The notes: generated by a model from the sequence alone, not told the origin. Shown: positions 1 to 6,222, counted from the first letter of the stretch. The stretch is 7,008 bases of DNA from Flavobacteriaceae bacterium UBA5079 (GCA_002414705.1 DIAL01000121.1:11205-18212); one strand, 5' to 3'. Numbers and translations: made by a program.

Positions 1-294
1 CAAACACTTTTAGAATTGGATAATGTGCAACTTATTGATGTGCGCACACCAGAAGAATATGCTGAAGGATATATTGAAAATTTTCAGAATATCGATTTCT
101 TTTCCGCAACTTTTGATGAAGACATTTTGAAACTGGATAAAGACCAACCTGTTATTTTATATTGTAAAAAAGGTGGTCGTAGTGCCAAATGTGCAGAAAA
201 AATGCTTGAAGCTGGCTTTGTGAAAATTTATGATTTGCAAGGCGGTATTTCCAAATGGGAGCATGAAGGCTATGCGATTGTTATGCCAAATTAA
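1..294 (+). CDS. Rhodanese-like domain protein, 3' part (5' end outside window)
   Basis: The frame is open from base 1 to the TAA at 292-294, giving 97 visible residues; the true start lies upstream, so the TTG at 16 is not a credible start. The fragment covers most of one rhodanese domain. It has the early strand and loop QLIDVRTPEEYAEGYI, a middle section, then the catalytic loop CKKGGRS with Cys at visible residue 55 (codon 163-165), fitting the family pattern CxxGxR(S/T). It ends in the conserved YDLQGGISKWEHEGY helix. Family knowledge: such domains carry sulfur as a cysteine persulfide, for sulfur transfer or thiosulfate:cyanide sulfurtransferase activity; the physiological acceptor cannot be read here. 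Whether the missing N-terminus carried a signal peptide is unknown. It converges on the DUF6326-like remnant with a 14-bp gap, and I see no clear terminator between them. Domain call is firm; substrate is not known. Confidence 0.93.
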   Translation, partial: QTLLELDNVQLIDVRTPEEYAEGYIENFQNIDFFSATFDEDILKLDKDQPVILYCKKGGRSAKCAEKMLEAGFVKIYDLQGGISKWEHEGYAIVMPN

Positions 295-308
295 AGAAAA
301 ACATTTTT

Positions 309-700
309 TTAATTTTGGCTTAGCCACTTCCAAGTATCCCATAGAATTAAAGCTGTAATAGCACTTTCTATAACAGCTAAAATACACCAAGCATTTAATG
401 AATTGACAGCAATAAATGCCATCATTATTGTGAGAATTAATCCAAAAGTTAGATTTAATATTCGATTTAATTAGGTTTTAAAAGTATTGATGCGGCAAAT
501 ATTACAGATGGAATTTCTAAAATTATAGAAGCTATTAATAAACTTGTTGGAATATCTAAATATTCCTGCCTATTAAGAAGGCTAACTCCTTTTTAGGGTT
601 TATAAAGCTCAAAATAATCACCATAAAAATAGCAAAATGTTATAGCAGTCCATAAGAAAGCTAGTTTGATTTTGATATTTATTTTTGGATTTTCTAACAT
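309..700 (-). pseudogene. Broken DUF6326-like small membrane protein gene
   Basis: Reading the minus strand from the ATG at 698-700 gives MLENPKINIKIKLAFLWTAI followed by TFCYFYGDYFELYKP, the signature N-terminal segment of DUF6326-type four-helix membrane proteins as I remember the family. An in-frame TAA then falls at about 594-596, just after YKP. The same frame continues with LLIASIILEIPSVIFAASIL and LKPN until about 466-470. There a one-base deletion (AATTAAAT where AATTTAAAT would keep the frame) shifts reading; in the next frame the protein resumes as NRILNLTFGLILTIMMAF and ends WDTWKWLSQN at the TAA 309-311. Repaired, it would be about 130 residues, normal length for the family, with four hydrophobic segments. 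Function of the family is unknown to me. It is convergent with the rhodanese. The stop plus frameshift make it non-functional unless they are sequence errors; intact long genes elsewhere in the window argue for real decay. Confidence 0.8.
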
Positions 701-893
701 ATAAATAAATTTAGCTATTAATTCATCTAGCTCTATTTATAAAGAAGAATTATGTTAGTAAAAGGTTGCCTGACTTTTAAATTGTTGCGAAATTTCAGTT
801 AAGAAATAATGGTTTCCTAATTATGTTTAAAACGTGATCTGTACAATTTTAAAGAATTTAATAATTGTTTCTGTAAAAGCTTCCTAACATTTT
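701..893. other. AT-rich spacer without an intact gene
   Basis: This stretch separates the two minus-strand gene remnants. On the minus strand a few short open runs remain, such as LGNHYFLTEISQQFKSQATF in the same frame as the DUF6326-like remnant, but stops interrupt them and none has a recognisable domain. Nothing on the plus strand looks coding. It may be the eroded 3' end of the upstream remnant plus the old promoter region of the DUF6326-like gene. Confidence 0.4.
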
Positions 894-1724
894 TTATAAT
901 ATTGTCCATCTTAAAAATTCTTTTATTTCAGCGATTAGGACAAATTTTGAGTATGTTTCCTTTATAAATTCTGCATTTTTTTTAAGAAAAATGGATCTTC
1001 GCTTTCGTATTGCAAATATAAACTAGGTTATTTTATTTGAGCTTCCCAGCTATTAGATTGTATGACTCAACCTAAAGTTGAAAAGCAAATAAAGTTTTCT
1101 ATTTTCTTCGGATAGACGATTAATAAACTCATTCCCAAAGAAACTCTATTAAAAACACCATAAAAATACTGATTAGATTTATCTAGCTTTTTATTGAGTT
1201 CAGTTTCAACTTGAGTTATATTTCATCTTGAAAATAGCTCAAGTGATTTTGAAACCGATTTACGAGCAAAGAATTTTCTGGCCTTATTGGGTTTCTATCT
1301 GCATATTCAAAATTCCGAAATGGAGATATACTTTGTTTTCATTACCCGTTATAGTACTTGTGCTGTTTGCAATTTTATTGTTTGAATGGTTGGTAATCAG
1401 TCTAATGGGTTAGTGATTTGATTATTAATTAAGGAGCCTATTAGCCTTTTGTAGAGACTGTTTTCAGTGTCGCTACTTCCATCTATAGCAGAGATAATTG
1501 GATATTTAGGTTGCTATTAAAATCCTTTGGCAGATATTTATTGTGTTTTCTGTACTCTGATAATTTTTAGCTAAATATAGAATCTGTATAAAATTTGGAT
1601 GCTGTTTCAGAATCTGAATTTTCTTTTTTGTTTCACAAGAAAAAATGATAGAAAAATAAGTGCTAGAAAAGATAAACTGATTGCTTGTTCCATCTTGTTT
1701 ATTATAATTTTCAATTCTAATCAT
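894..1724 (-). pseudogene. Strongly decayed, unrecognised reading frame
   Basis: No intact gene lies here, but the minus strand shows a chain of open, protein-like segments linked by frameshifts. 1724-1506 starts MIRIENYNKQDGTSNQFIFS. 1513-1397 contains AIDGSSDTENSLYKRLIGSL and ends NNQITNPLD. 1409-1284 contains LITNHSNNKIANSTSTITGN. 1338-1216 contains RNFEYADRNPIRPENSLLVN and ends FQNHLSYFQDEI. 1222-1067 contains TQVETELNKKLDKSNQYFYG. A following frame contains NEFINRLSEENRKLYLLFNF. About 1066-962 contains PSLYLQYESEDPFFLKKMQN with one stop at 1028-1030. 1022-894 contains IKETYSKFVLIAEIKEFLRW. Segments abut or overlap in order, as expected for one gene of roughly 250-280 codons hit by several one-base indels, for example GAC(C)TG near 1400 and TCTTT(T)GGG near 1130. 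I cannot name the family. The plus-strand frame at 1198-1413 lies opposite and is probably a shadow. Boundaries are approximate, and a chance origin of some segments in AT-rich DNA is possible. Confidence 0.42.
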
Positions 1725-2039
1725 GTATTGTGAGTAAAATATTTTTTTTTGATTGTTTCATTAATATAAGGCCCTTCTAGGCTTTTTTCTGAAAATATGA
1801 AGTTCAATTAATCTTGATATTTAGTTTTTTTTTGTTTTCAAACTATTATAATAGAATGAACAAAATTCAAAAGACATTGAGTTAGCATCAAATATAATTT
1901 AATGATTTTTTCACTAGTCTAAATAAAATACATTTAATCGATGTTTTTATACGTTTAGTCGATTTATAAAATCATCTCACTAAATTATTAAATATTAACC
2001 ATATATTAGGGGAGCTATTAACTTAATAATCAAACTATT
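1725..2039. other. Intergenic/upstream region of the T9SS cargo gene
   Basis: This 315-bp, very AT-rich gap holds no gene. It contains long T runs (1741-1750 and about 1824-1833) and a 21-bp-spaced direct repeat at 1928-1963, listed separately. I looked for the Bacteroidetes -7 motif TAnnTTTG upstream of the ATG at 2040 and did not find a convincing copy, so the promoter position is not assigned. Shortly before the start lies a G-rich patch (about 2008-2015), too far from the ATG to act as a normal ribosome site; start recognition in this group usually does not rely on Shine-Dalgarno pairing. Confidence 0.6.
1928..1963. promoter_or_regulatory. 21-bp-spaced direct repeat, possible LytTR-type regulator site
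   Basis: Two 15-base copies, ATACATTTAATCGAT (1928-1942) and ATACGTTTAGTCGAT (1949-1963), agree at 13 of 15 positions and lie exactly 21 bp apart, two helical turns. The second contains TACGTTTAG, which fits the published LytTR half-site pattern [TA][AC][CA]GTTN[AG][TG]; the first copy departs from it at two positions. LytTR regulators are known to bind two 9-bp direct repeats with this spacing. The pair ends 76 bp before the start codon of the T9SS cargo gene, a plausible activator position. That a LytTR protein binds here is inference; no such regulator is in the window. Confidence 0.4.
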
Positions 2040-4628
2040 ATGAAAAAAATTACGATTAAAATTTTTACGACAATGTTCTTGTTAAGTACCTATATGGGTA
2101 TTTCACAAACATTAAATCAAGCAGCCAGTTGGCCTAATGCCACATGGACCTTGTCAGGAACCTACACGGCCGGAGGATTATTATCAAACCCAACGGCAGA
2201 CGCAACATTTGGTTTTGACGATGATACTGCTGGTAACGGTTCTTTTGATGATGTTCAAGCAACATCACCAATAATTGATCTTACTGCTGCTAATGGAGCT
2301 GGCGAAACATGGATTACCGTCAGTGGTACTTATGTTTACAGAGCATTAGGAGGCGATGTACTTGCTTTAGAAGTATATGACGCAGATACCATGTCTTGGT
2401 CTGTAATACAAACATTTTTAGGGAATTCTACAAATACAGATTTCCGAACTTGTGCAGGAACTGTTGCTTATACAACGGCTCCACTTGATATTTCGGGATA
2501 TACTGCAACCCAATTATCAGGTTTTCAGTATCGTTTGTCTTATAATGATGCTGATGGTTGGCAATGGGGTTATTGTTTGTCTTCTCCTACTATCACATCT
2601 GCTGCACCTCCTTCATGTCTTGATCCTTCTGCTTTAACTGCAACTATGATTACAGACACATCAGCAGATTTAGGATGGACCGAGAATGGAACGGCTACGG
2701 TTTATGATGTTGAAATTCTTGCAAGTGGAACGCCTGCAACAGGAGTGGCTACAAATGTAGGTGTTACAAATCCTTATACAGCTACATTAATGGCTAATAC
2801 CTTATACGATTTCTACGTAAGAGCTGATTGTGGTATGGATGGTACATCTGATTGGGTTGGACCATTTACATTTAGAACAGCTTGTACTGTATTTGTAGCA
2901 CCTTACACTGAAAATTTTGAAACCTTTACAACTGCTGCTGACGTAGCTTTTGCGTCTGAAAACTGTTGGACTGCTACTGGTGGTGTATACTTCTGGGAAG
3001 CAGCAGCAGGCACAGATACGAGTTCAGGAGGAACAGGACCTGATCCAAGTATCACAACTGGTAACTATTTCTTTACGGAAGCTTCTAATGGTGTAAGTGG
3101 TGATATAACAAATTTAGTATCTCCTTCAGTAGACTTGACAGCGCTTTCAGCGCCATCTTTAACCTTTGATTATCACATGTTTGGAATGCAAATAGGAACT
3201 TTAGATGTTTTAGTAAATGGTGTTACAAATGTTTGGACATTGTCTGGACAACAACAAGCATCGGCAACAGCACCTTGGGAATTAGCGGTTATAGATTTAT
3301 CTGCGTATGCCGGACAGACTATTACAGTTACGTTTAGAGCAACAAGCGCAGGGACATTTGAAGGTGATATAGCAATAGATAATATAACTTTTGATGAATT
3401 ACCTGCTTGTCCAGATCCAAATGCTTTAAATGCATCTATGATTACAGATACTACAGCAGATTTAGGATGGACGGAAAATGGTACTGCTACATCTTGGAAT
3501 GTTGAAATAGTAGATGTTACTGCTGCTGGAACTGTAACTGGTACGGCTACTGATACTGGAGTATCTAATCCTTTTAGCATTACTGGCTTAACGGAGGATA
3601 ATGATTACCAATTTTACGTACAGGCAGATTGTGGTGGTGATGTTTCTAATTGGGTTGGACCATTTTCGTTCACGACAATGGAAACGTGTCCTACGCCTTC
3701 AGCTTTAACTGCTACCGCTATATTAGAAACTTCAGCTGATTTAGGATGGATAGAAAACGGAGCATCTGCTTCATGGAACATTGAATTAGTAGATGTATCA
3801 GCAGGTGGTATGGTAACAGGAGTAGCAACTGCTTCTGGAGTTACTAATCCATACAATCAAGTTGGTTTAGTTGGAGATAATACGTATGCGTTTTATGTTC
3901 AAGCAGATTGTGGTGTTGATGGAACTTCTGCATGGGTAGGTCCATTTACTTTTGCAACACCTTATGTAGCTGTTGCACCAGATTGTACTAACGGAATATT
4001 TTTAGATTCAGGTGGAGCTTCTGGAGATTATGGTATTGATGAAGATATTACTTACACAATTTTACCTGATGCACCAGGAAATGCCGTTACAGTAGATTTT
4101 ACAGCTTTTAGTACAGAAAACGATGGTGCTGCAGCTTGTTATGATGGATTAACCATTCACGATGGTCCTAATGCGTCTTCTCCAACCATTAATCCTCCAG
4201 GAGGTGGAACTATTTGGTGTTGGGATAGAGATGATGTTCCTGCTTCAGGAACTGGTGATTTGCAAGGTATGATGATTACATCTACTGATCCTTCGGGAGC
4301 ATTAACCTTTGTCTTTACTTCTGATGGTTCTGTAAGTAGAGAAGGCTGGCAAGCTATGGTTTCTTGCTCAACATTAAGTGTTGAGACTGTAGAAAATCAG
4401 GCTGCTTTTACGTATTATCCGAACCCAGTTAAAAATACATTAACATTAAATGCTCAAAATACTATTGACAATGTAGTTATGTATAACATGTTAGGACAAG
4501 AAGTTTTAAGAACGTCACCAAACACTATTAATAGCGAAGTAGATATGTCTAATTTACAGACAGGTAACTATTTTGTTAAAGTAACAATCAATGACACGGT
4601 TCAAACAATAAGAGTTATTAAGCAATAA
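2040..4628 (+). CDS. Secreted multidomain (Fn3-MAM-Fn3-Fn3-CUB) protein with T9SS type A sorting domain
   Basis: An intact 862-residue frame starting ATG AAA AAA. Residues 1-22 are a Sec signal peptide (Lys-rich start, hydrophobic core, cleavage likely after GISQ). Residues 23-187 form a beta-rich jelly-roll-like region. Fn3-like repeats lie at about 193-280, 457-546 and 550-640; each begins Cys-x-x-Pro, carries ADLGW(T/I)ENG and ends with ADCG...WVGPF. Between the first and second sits a MAM-type domain (about 284-454) with PYTENFE, LTFDYHMFGMQIGTLDVLVN and the closing GDIAIDNITF. A CUB-like domain (about 649-776) has spaced cysteines at 649, 700, 727 and 776 and the pattern CYDGLTIHDGP. Residues 788-862 are a type A sorting domain: FTYYPNPVKNTLTL, MYNMLGQEV, LQTGNYFVKV. 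Family knowledge: this tail directs export through the outer membrane by the type IX system and is removed on release or surface attachment. The ensemble suggests an adhesin or glycan/protein-binding surface protein; I see no catalytic motif. It appears monocistronic, ending just before a strong terminator. Domain calls are firm, role inferred. Confidence 0.95.
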   Translation: MKKITIKIFTTMFLLSTYMGISQTLNQAASWPNATWTLSGTYTAGGLLSNPTADATFGFDDDTAGNGSFDDVQATSPIIDLTAANGAGETWITVSGTYVYRALGGDVLALEVYDADTMSWSVIQTFLGNSTNTDFRTCAGTVAYTTAPLDISGYTATQLSGFQYRLSYNDADGWQWGYCLSSPTITSAAPPSCLDPSALTATMITDTSADLGWTENGTATVYDVEILASGTPATGVATNVGVTNPYTATLMANTLYDFYVRADCGMDGTSDWVGPFTFRTACTVFVAPYTENFETFTTAADVAFASENCWTATGGVYFWEAAAGTDTSSGGTGPDPSITTGNYFFTEASNGVSGDITNLVSPSVDLTALSAPSLTFDYHMFGMQIGTLDVLVNGVTNVWTLSGQQQASATAPWELAVIDLSAYAGQTITVTFRATSAGTFEGDIAIDNITFDELPACPDPNALNASMITDTTADLGWTENGTATSWNVEIVDVTAAGTVTGTATDTGVSNPFSITGLTEDNDYQFYVQADCGGDVSNWVGPFSFTTMETCPTPSALTATAILETSADLGWIENGASASWNIELVDVSAGGMVTGVATASGVTNPYNQVGLVGDNTYAFYVQADCGVDGTSAWVGPFTFATPYVAVAPDCTNGIFLDSGGASGDYGIDEDITYTILPDAPGNAVTVDFTAFSTENDGAAACYDGLTIHDGPNASSPTINPPGGGTIWCWDRDDVPASGTGDLQGMMITSTDPSGALTFVFTSDGSVSREGWQAMVSCSTLSVETVENQAAFTYYPNPVKNTLTLNAQNTIDNVVMYNMLGQEVLRTSPNTINSEVDMSNLQTGNYFVKVTINDTVQTIRVIKQ
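2616..2879 (+). repeat. Fn3-like repeat, copy 1 of 3 within the T9SS cargo gene
   Basis: Encodes residues 193-280 of the large secreted protein. It shares SALTATMITDTSADLGWTEN and RADCGMDGTSDWVGPF with the two later copies. It is slightly shorter than those in the middle strand (EILASGTPATGVATNVG against VDVTAAGTVTGTATDTG) and is separated from them by the MAM-type domain. Confidence 0.75.
3408..3677 (+). repeat. Fn3-like repeat, copy 2 of 3
   Basis: Encodes residues 457-546. It matches copy 1 closely at its start (NALNASMITDTTADLGWTEN) and copy 3 in the middle (VEIVDVTAAGTVTG against IELVDVSAGGMVTG), and lacks the DGTS insert after ADCG that copies 1 and 3 carry (here ADCGGDVSNWVGPF). Confidence 0.75.
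3687..3959 (+). repeat. Fn3-like repeat, copy 3 of 3
   Basis: Encodes residues 550-640, in tandem with copy 2 with only a three-residue joint. It contains SALTATAILETSADLGWIEN and QADCGVDGTSAWVGPF. Together with copy 2 it looks like a tandem duplication. Confidence 0.75.
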
Positions 4629-4651
4629 GTTTAAAGTATTTTAGTAATATT

Positions 4652-4679
4652 AAAGCCGCTAAAAATTAGCGGCTTTTTT
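4652..4679 (+). terminator. Intrinsic terminator of the T9SS cargo gene
   Basis: A perfect 11-bp stem, AAAGCCGCTAA (4652-4662) and TTAGCGGCTTT (4666-4676), closes a three-base loop and runs directly into a T tract ending at 4679. It begins 24 bases after the stop codon of the large secreted protein gene, so it most likely ends that transcript. The A tract on the left arm means it could also work in the opposite direction. Confidence 0.93.
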
Positions 4680-4814
4680 GTATACTATTTTAAATAATTA
4701 TAATAGGGTGTTTAATAACACGATATAAATAATTGAATTTGGTGAAAGTATTATAATTCAGTTGTTTTAGTTTAATAAATTAAGATTTAAGCGTATTTTT
4801 AATAAATTTGATAA
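4680..4814. other. AT-rich flavobacterial intergenic sequence up to the seam
   Basis: This is ordinary AT-rich sequence in the style of the left part, with no gene. A copy of TAAATTTG at 4803-4810 fits the Bacteroidetes -7 pattern TAnnTTTG, but no matching upstream -33 element is visible and the downstream sequence belongs to the other genome, so I do not call a promoter. Confidence 0.6.
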
Positions 4815-4910
4815 AGTGGCCATCAGCGCCACGGCATCGTCTTCGCCCTCCGTCAGAGCGGCAATGGTTTTCGATAGGGTTTGGTAGTCGACTGTCATGG
4901 AAAAACTCAT
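4767..4910 (-). pseudogene. 5' fragment of a GAF-domain protein (fRMsr-like), cut at the seam
   Basis: From the ATG at 4908-4910 (or the in-frame ATG at 4896-4898, which fits the usual MTVDY-like N-terminus better) the frame reads MTVDYQTLSKTIAALTEGED and DAVALMAT. This resembles the first helix of alphaproteobacterial GAF-domain proteins of the free-methionine-(R)-sulfoxide reductase type, normally about 150-160 residues. After about 32 residues the family resemblance stops at 4812-4817, and the frame runs by chance through the AT-rich side to a stop at 4767-4769. The GAF core and its catalytic cysteines are missing, so nothing functional is encoded. No clear ribosome site is seen before either ATG. 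It follows the thiolase on the same strand after a 61-bp gap containing a hairpin. Family assignment rests on a short N-terminus and is moderate. Confidence 0.6.
4812..4817. other. Seam between flavobacterial and alphaproteobacterial sequence
   Basis: Base composition changes abruptly: bases 4741-4800 have 12 G/C of 60, bases 4981-5040 have 42 of 60. On the minus strand the GAF-protein reading frame is in alphaproteobacterial codon use up to ALMAT (about 4815) and then turns into AT-rich codons (TTA, AAA, ATA, AAT) that no longer resemble the family. No inverted repeat, target duplication, att-like repeat or recombinase gene is visible at the joint. This points to a chimeric assembly rather than an insertion, but only read data can settle it. 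The exact base is uncertain by a few positions. Confidence 0.85.
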
Positions 4911-4923
4911 ATTGCGGATATAG

Positions 4924-4948
4924 AAAGGGAGGCAGCACGCCCCCCTTT
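4924..4948 (-). terminator. Terminator-like hairpin downstream of the thiolase gene
   Basis: In the minus-strand transcript AAAGGGGGGC and GCCTCCCTTT form a 10-bp stem with one G-U pair around the five-base loop GTGCT. It lies between the thiolase stop (4972) and the GAF-fragment start (4910). The tail after the stem is only weakly T-rich, so it may terminate partially or just protect the thiolase mRNA 3' end. On the plus strand the stem would contain an A-C mismatch. Confidence 0.5.
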
Positions 4949-4971
4949 GGATACGTCTAAGAGCCGTGGGA

Positions 4972-6144
4972 TCAGGGACGCTCAATCGCGATGGCCGTGC
5001 CTTCGCCGCCGCCGATGCAGATCGCCGCGACACCGCGCTTCAACCCGCGCTTTTCCAGTGCGTTCAACAGGGTCACCATGATCCGCGCGCCTGAGGCACC
5101 GATGGGATGGCCAAGCGCACAGGCGCCGCCGTTGACGTTCACGATGTCATGCGACAGGTCCATCTCATGCATGAAGGCCAGCGGCACCACGGCGAAGGCT
5201 TCATTGACCTCCCACAGGTCCACGTCTTCTTTCTTCCAGCCGATCCGCTCCAGCAGTTTCTGCGCTGCGGGCACGGGTGCGGTGGTGAAAAGCCCCGGCG
5301 CTTGGGCGTGGCTGGCATGGCCGACGATCCGAGCGCGGATGGTCTGGCCGCGGGTCTTGGCAGTCTCCTCATCCGCCAGCACCAGCGCCGCCGCCCCATC
5401 GGAGATCGACGAGGAATTCGCCGCCGTCACCGTACCCCCCTCACGGAAGGCCGGTTTTAACTGAGGGATCTTCTCAGGCCGGGCGCTGGCAGGCTGCTCA
5501 TCCGCGCCGACCGTGGTGCTGCCCTTGCGCGATGTCACCTCAACCGGGGCGATTTCATCCGCAAAGGCACCGCCCTCTTGGGCCTCAATCGCCCGCGACA
5601 GCGACGCGAGTGCATAGTTGTCTTGGGTCTCACGGGTAAACTGAAACCGCTCGGCGCAATCTTCGGCAAAGGTGCCCATCAGGCGGCCTTTGTCATAGGC
5701 GTCTTCCAGGCCATCAAGGAACATATGGTCGATCACCTGCCCATGGCCCAACCGCGCGCCGCCGCGCATCTTGGGCAGCACATAAGGCGCGTTGGTCATG
5801 CTCTCCATGCCGCCCGCGACCATCACATCGGTATGGCCAAGCGCGATCTGGTCAAAGGCCATCATCGCCGCTTTCATGCCAGAGCCGCACATTTTGTTAA
5901 GCGTAGTGGCGGGCACTTCTTCGCCCAGACCTGCCTTGAACCCGGCCTGACGCGCGGGCGCTTGGCCCTGCCCTGCGGGCAAAACGCAGCCCATCAGCAG
6001 CTCCTGCACTTCGGCGGGGTCCGTCGTCCCCAACGCCGCCTTGATTGCGCTGCCGCCCAATTCCGCGGCTGTCAGCCCTTGGAAAGCCCCTTGGAAACCG
6101 CCCATCGGGGTTCTGGCTGCACCGGTTATCACGACATTGCGCAT
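4972..6144 (-). CDS. Acetyl-CoA C-acetyltransferase (acetoacetyl-CoA thiolase)
   Basis: An intact 390-residue thiolase, the standard family length. It condenses two acetyl-CoA to acetoacetyl-CoA, or runs in reverse (EC 2.3.1.9), in the cytoplasm. The nucleophile Cys86 lies in NKMCGSGMKAAMMAFDQIAL, followed by VMVAGGMESMTNAPYVLP. The C-terminal half has WEVNEAFAVVPLAFMHEMDL (NEAF at 314-317), NVNGGACALGHPIGASGAR (His346) and CIGGGEGTAIAIERP (Cys376), so all catalytic residues are present. The ATG at 6144 is preferred over the in-frame GTG at 6147 because AGGAG at 6151-6155 is 6 bases from the ATG but only 3 from the GTG. It is divergent from the STAS gene and upstream of the truncated GAF gene. 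No reductase or polyhydroxyalkanoate synthase is adjacent, so whether it serves PHB synthesis, ketone-body use or fatty-acid oxidation is open. It could also be annotated as a beta-ketothiolase of broader chain-length range. Confidence 0.95.
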   Translation of the reverse strand: MRNVVITGAARTPMGGFQGAFQGLTAAELGGSAIKAALGTTDPAEVQELLMGCVLPAGQGQAPARQAGFKAGLGEEVPATTLNKMCGSGMKAAMMAFDQIALGHTDVMVAGGMESMTNAPYVLPKMRGGARLGHGQVIDHMFLDGLEDAYDKGRLMGTFAEDCAERFQFTRETQDNYALASLSRAIEAQEGGAFADEIAPVEVTSRKGSTTVGADEQPASARPEKIPQLKPAFREGGTVTAANSSSISDGAAALVLADEETAKTRGQTIRARIVGHASHAQAPGLFTTAPVPAAQKLLERIGWKKEDVDLWEVNEAFAVVPLAFMHEMDLSHDIVNVNGGACALGHPIGASGARIMVTLLNALEKRGLKRGVAAICIGGGEGTAIAIERP

Positions 6145-6150
6145 CACGTT

Positions 6151-6155
6151 CTCCT
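6151..6155 (-). promoter_or_regulatory. Ribosome binding site of the thiolase gene
   Basis: AGGAG on the minus strand, 6 bases before the ATG at 6144. It decides that start over the upstream in-frame GTG. Confidence 0.8.
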
Positions 6156-6185
6156 AGAGTTGCACCGCACACCAGTTGGTAAGGT

Positions 6186-6214
6186 TTTACGGTTAATCAC
6201 GTCTCGAACTTCAA
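6186..6214 (-). promoter_or_regulatory. Possible sigma-70 promoter of the thiolase gene
   Basis: In the 87-bp divergent gap the minus strand has TTGAAG (6209-6214) and CGTAAA (6186-6191) separated by 17 bases, a passable -35/-10 pair about 41 bases before the thiolase ATG. The -10 is a poor match to TATAAT, so this is a tentative call. Confidence 0.22.
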
Positions 6215-6222
6215 AGTCTCGA
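6201..6222. repeat. Short direct repeat in the divergent intergenic region
   Basis: GTCTCGA occurs twice, at 6201-6207 and 6216-6222, 15 bp apart, overlapping an ACTT-CA-AAGT inverted repeat at about 6208-6217. It sits just before the STAS gene start. It could be a regulator half-site pair, but a seven-base repeat is weak evidence. Confidence 0.25.

Noticed and set aside
157..390. Minus-strand 77-codon open frame
   Set aside because: It overlaps the rhodanese 3' end antisense and lies in a different frame from the recognisable DUF6326-like remnant; it has no domain features.
721..780. Minus-strand GCAACCTTTTAC...TCTTTATAAATAG, resembling leaders of ECF sigma genes in Bacteroidota
   Set aside because: No ECF sigma gene or remnant follows, and the resemblance rests on memory of a loose pattern.
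1198..1413. Plus-strand frame with a hydrophobic C-terminal segment (LFSLPVIVLVLFAILLFEWL), possible small membrane protein
   Set aside because: It would start at TTG with no ribosome site, and it lies exactly opposite protein-like minus-strand segments; a shadow is more likely, though I cannot fully exclude it.
1440..1710. Possible family-2 glycosyltransferase remnant (minus-strand TM-like stretch, YLPKDF, AIDGSSD)
   Set aside because: The AIDGSSD segment continues into sequence unlike a glycosyltransferase, and joining the frames gives a different, unrecognised protein.
1769..1790. Terminator-like AAGGCC...GGCTTTTTT
   Set aside because: Only about 5 pairs with a bulge; too weak in AT-rich DNA to call.
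3173..3856. Antisense frames of 135 and 80 codons within the T9SS cargo gene
   Set aside because: They arise from the repetitive codon use of the Fn3/MAM coding sequence and show no independent features.
4803..4810. TAAATTTG as a Bacteroidetes -7 promoter element
   Set aside because: No -33 element at the right distance and the downstream DNA belongs to another genome.
4767..4817. A genuine short fusion protein across the seam (47 codons)
   Set aside because: The last dozen residues are AT-rich chance translation, and the GAF core is missing; it is a product of the joint.
4991..5464. Plus-strand frames of 157, 117 and up to 330 codons opposite the thiolase
   Set aside because: GC-rich antisense shadows of an intact thiolase; only the last part of the long frame, from 6232, is a real gene (STAS).
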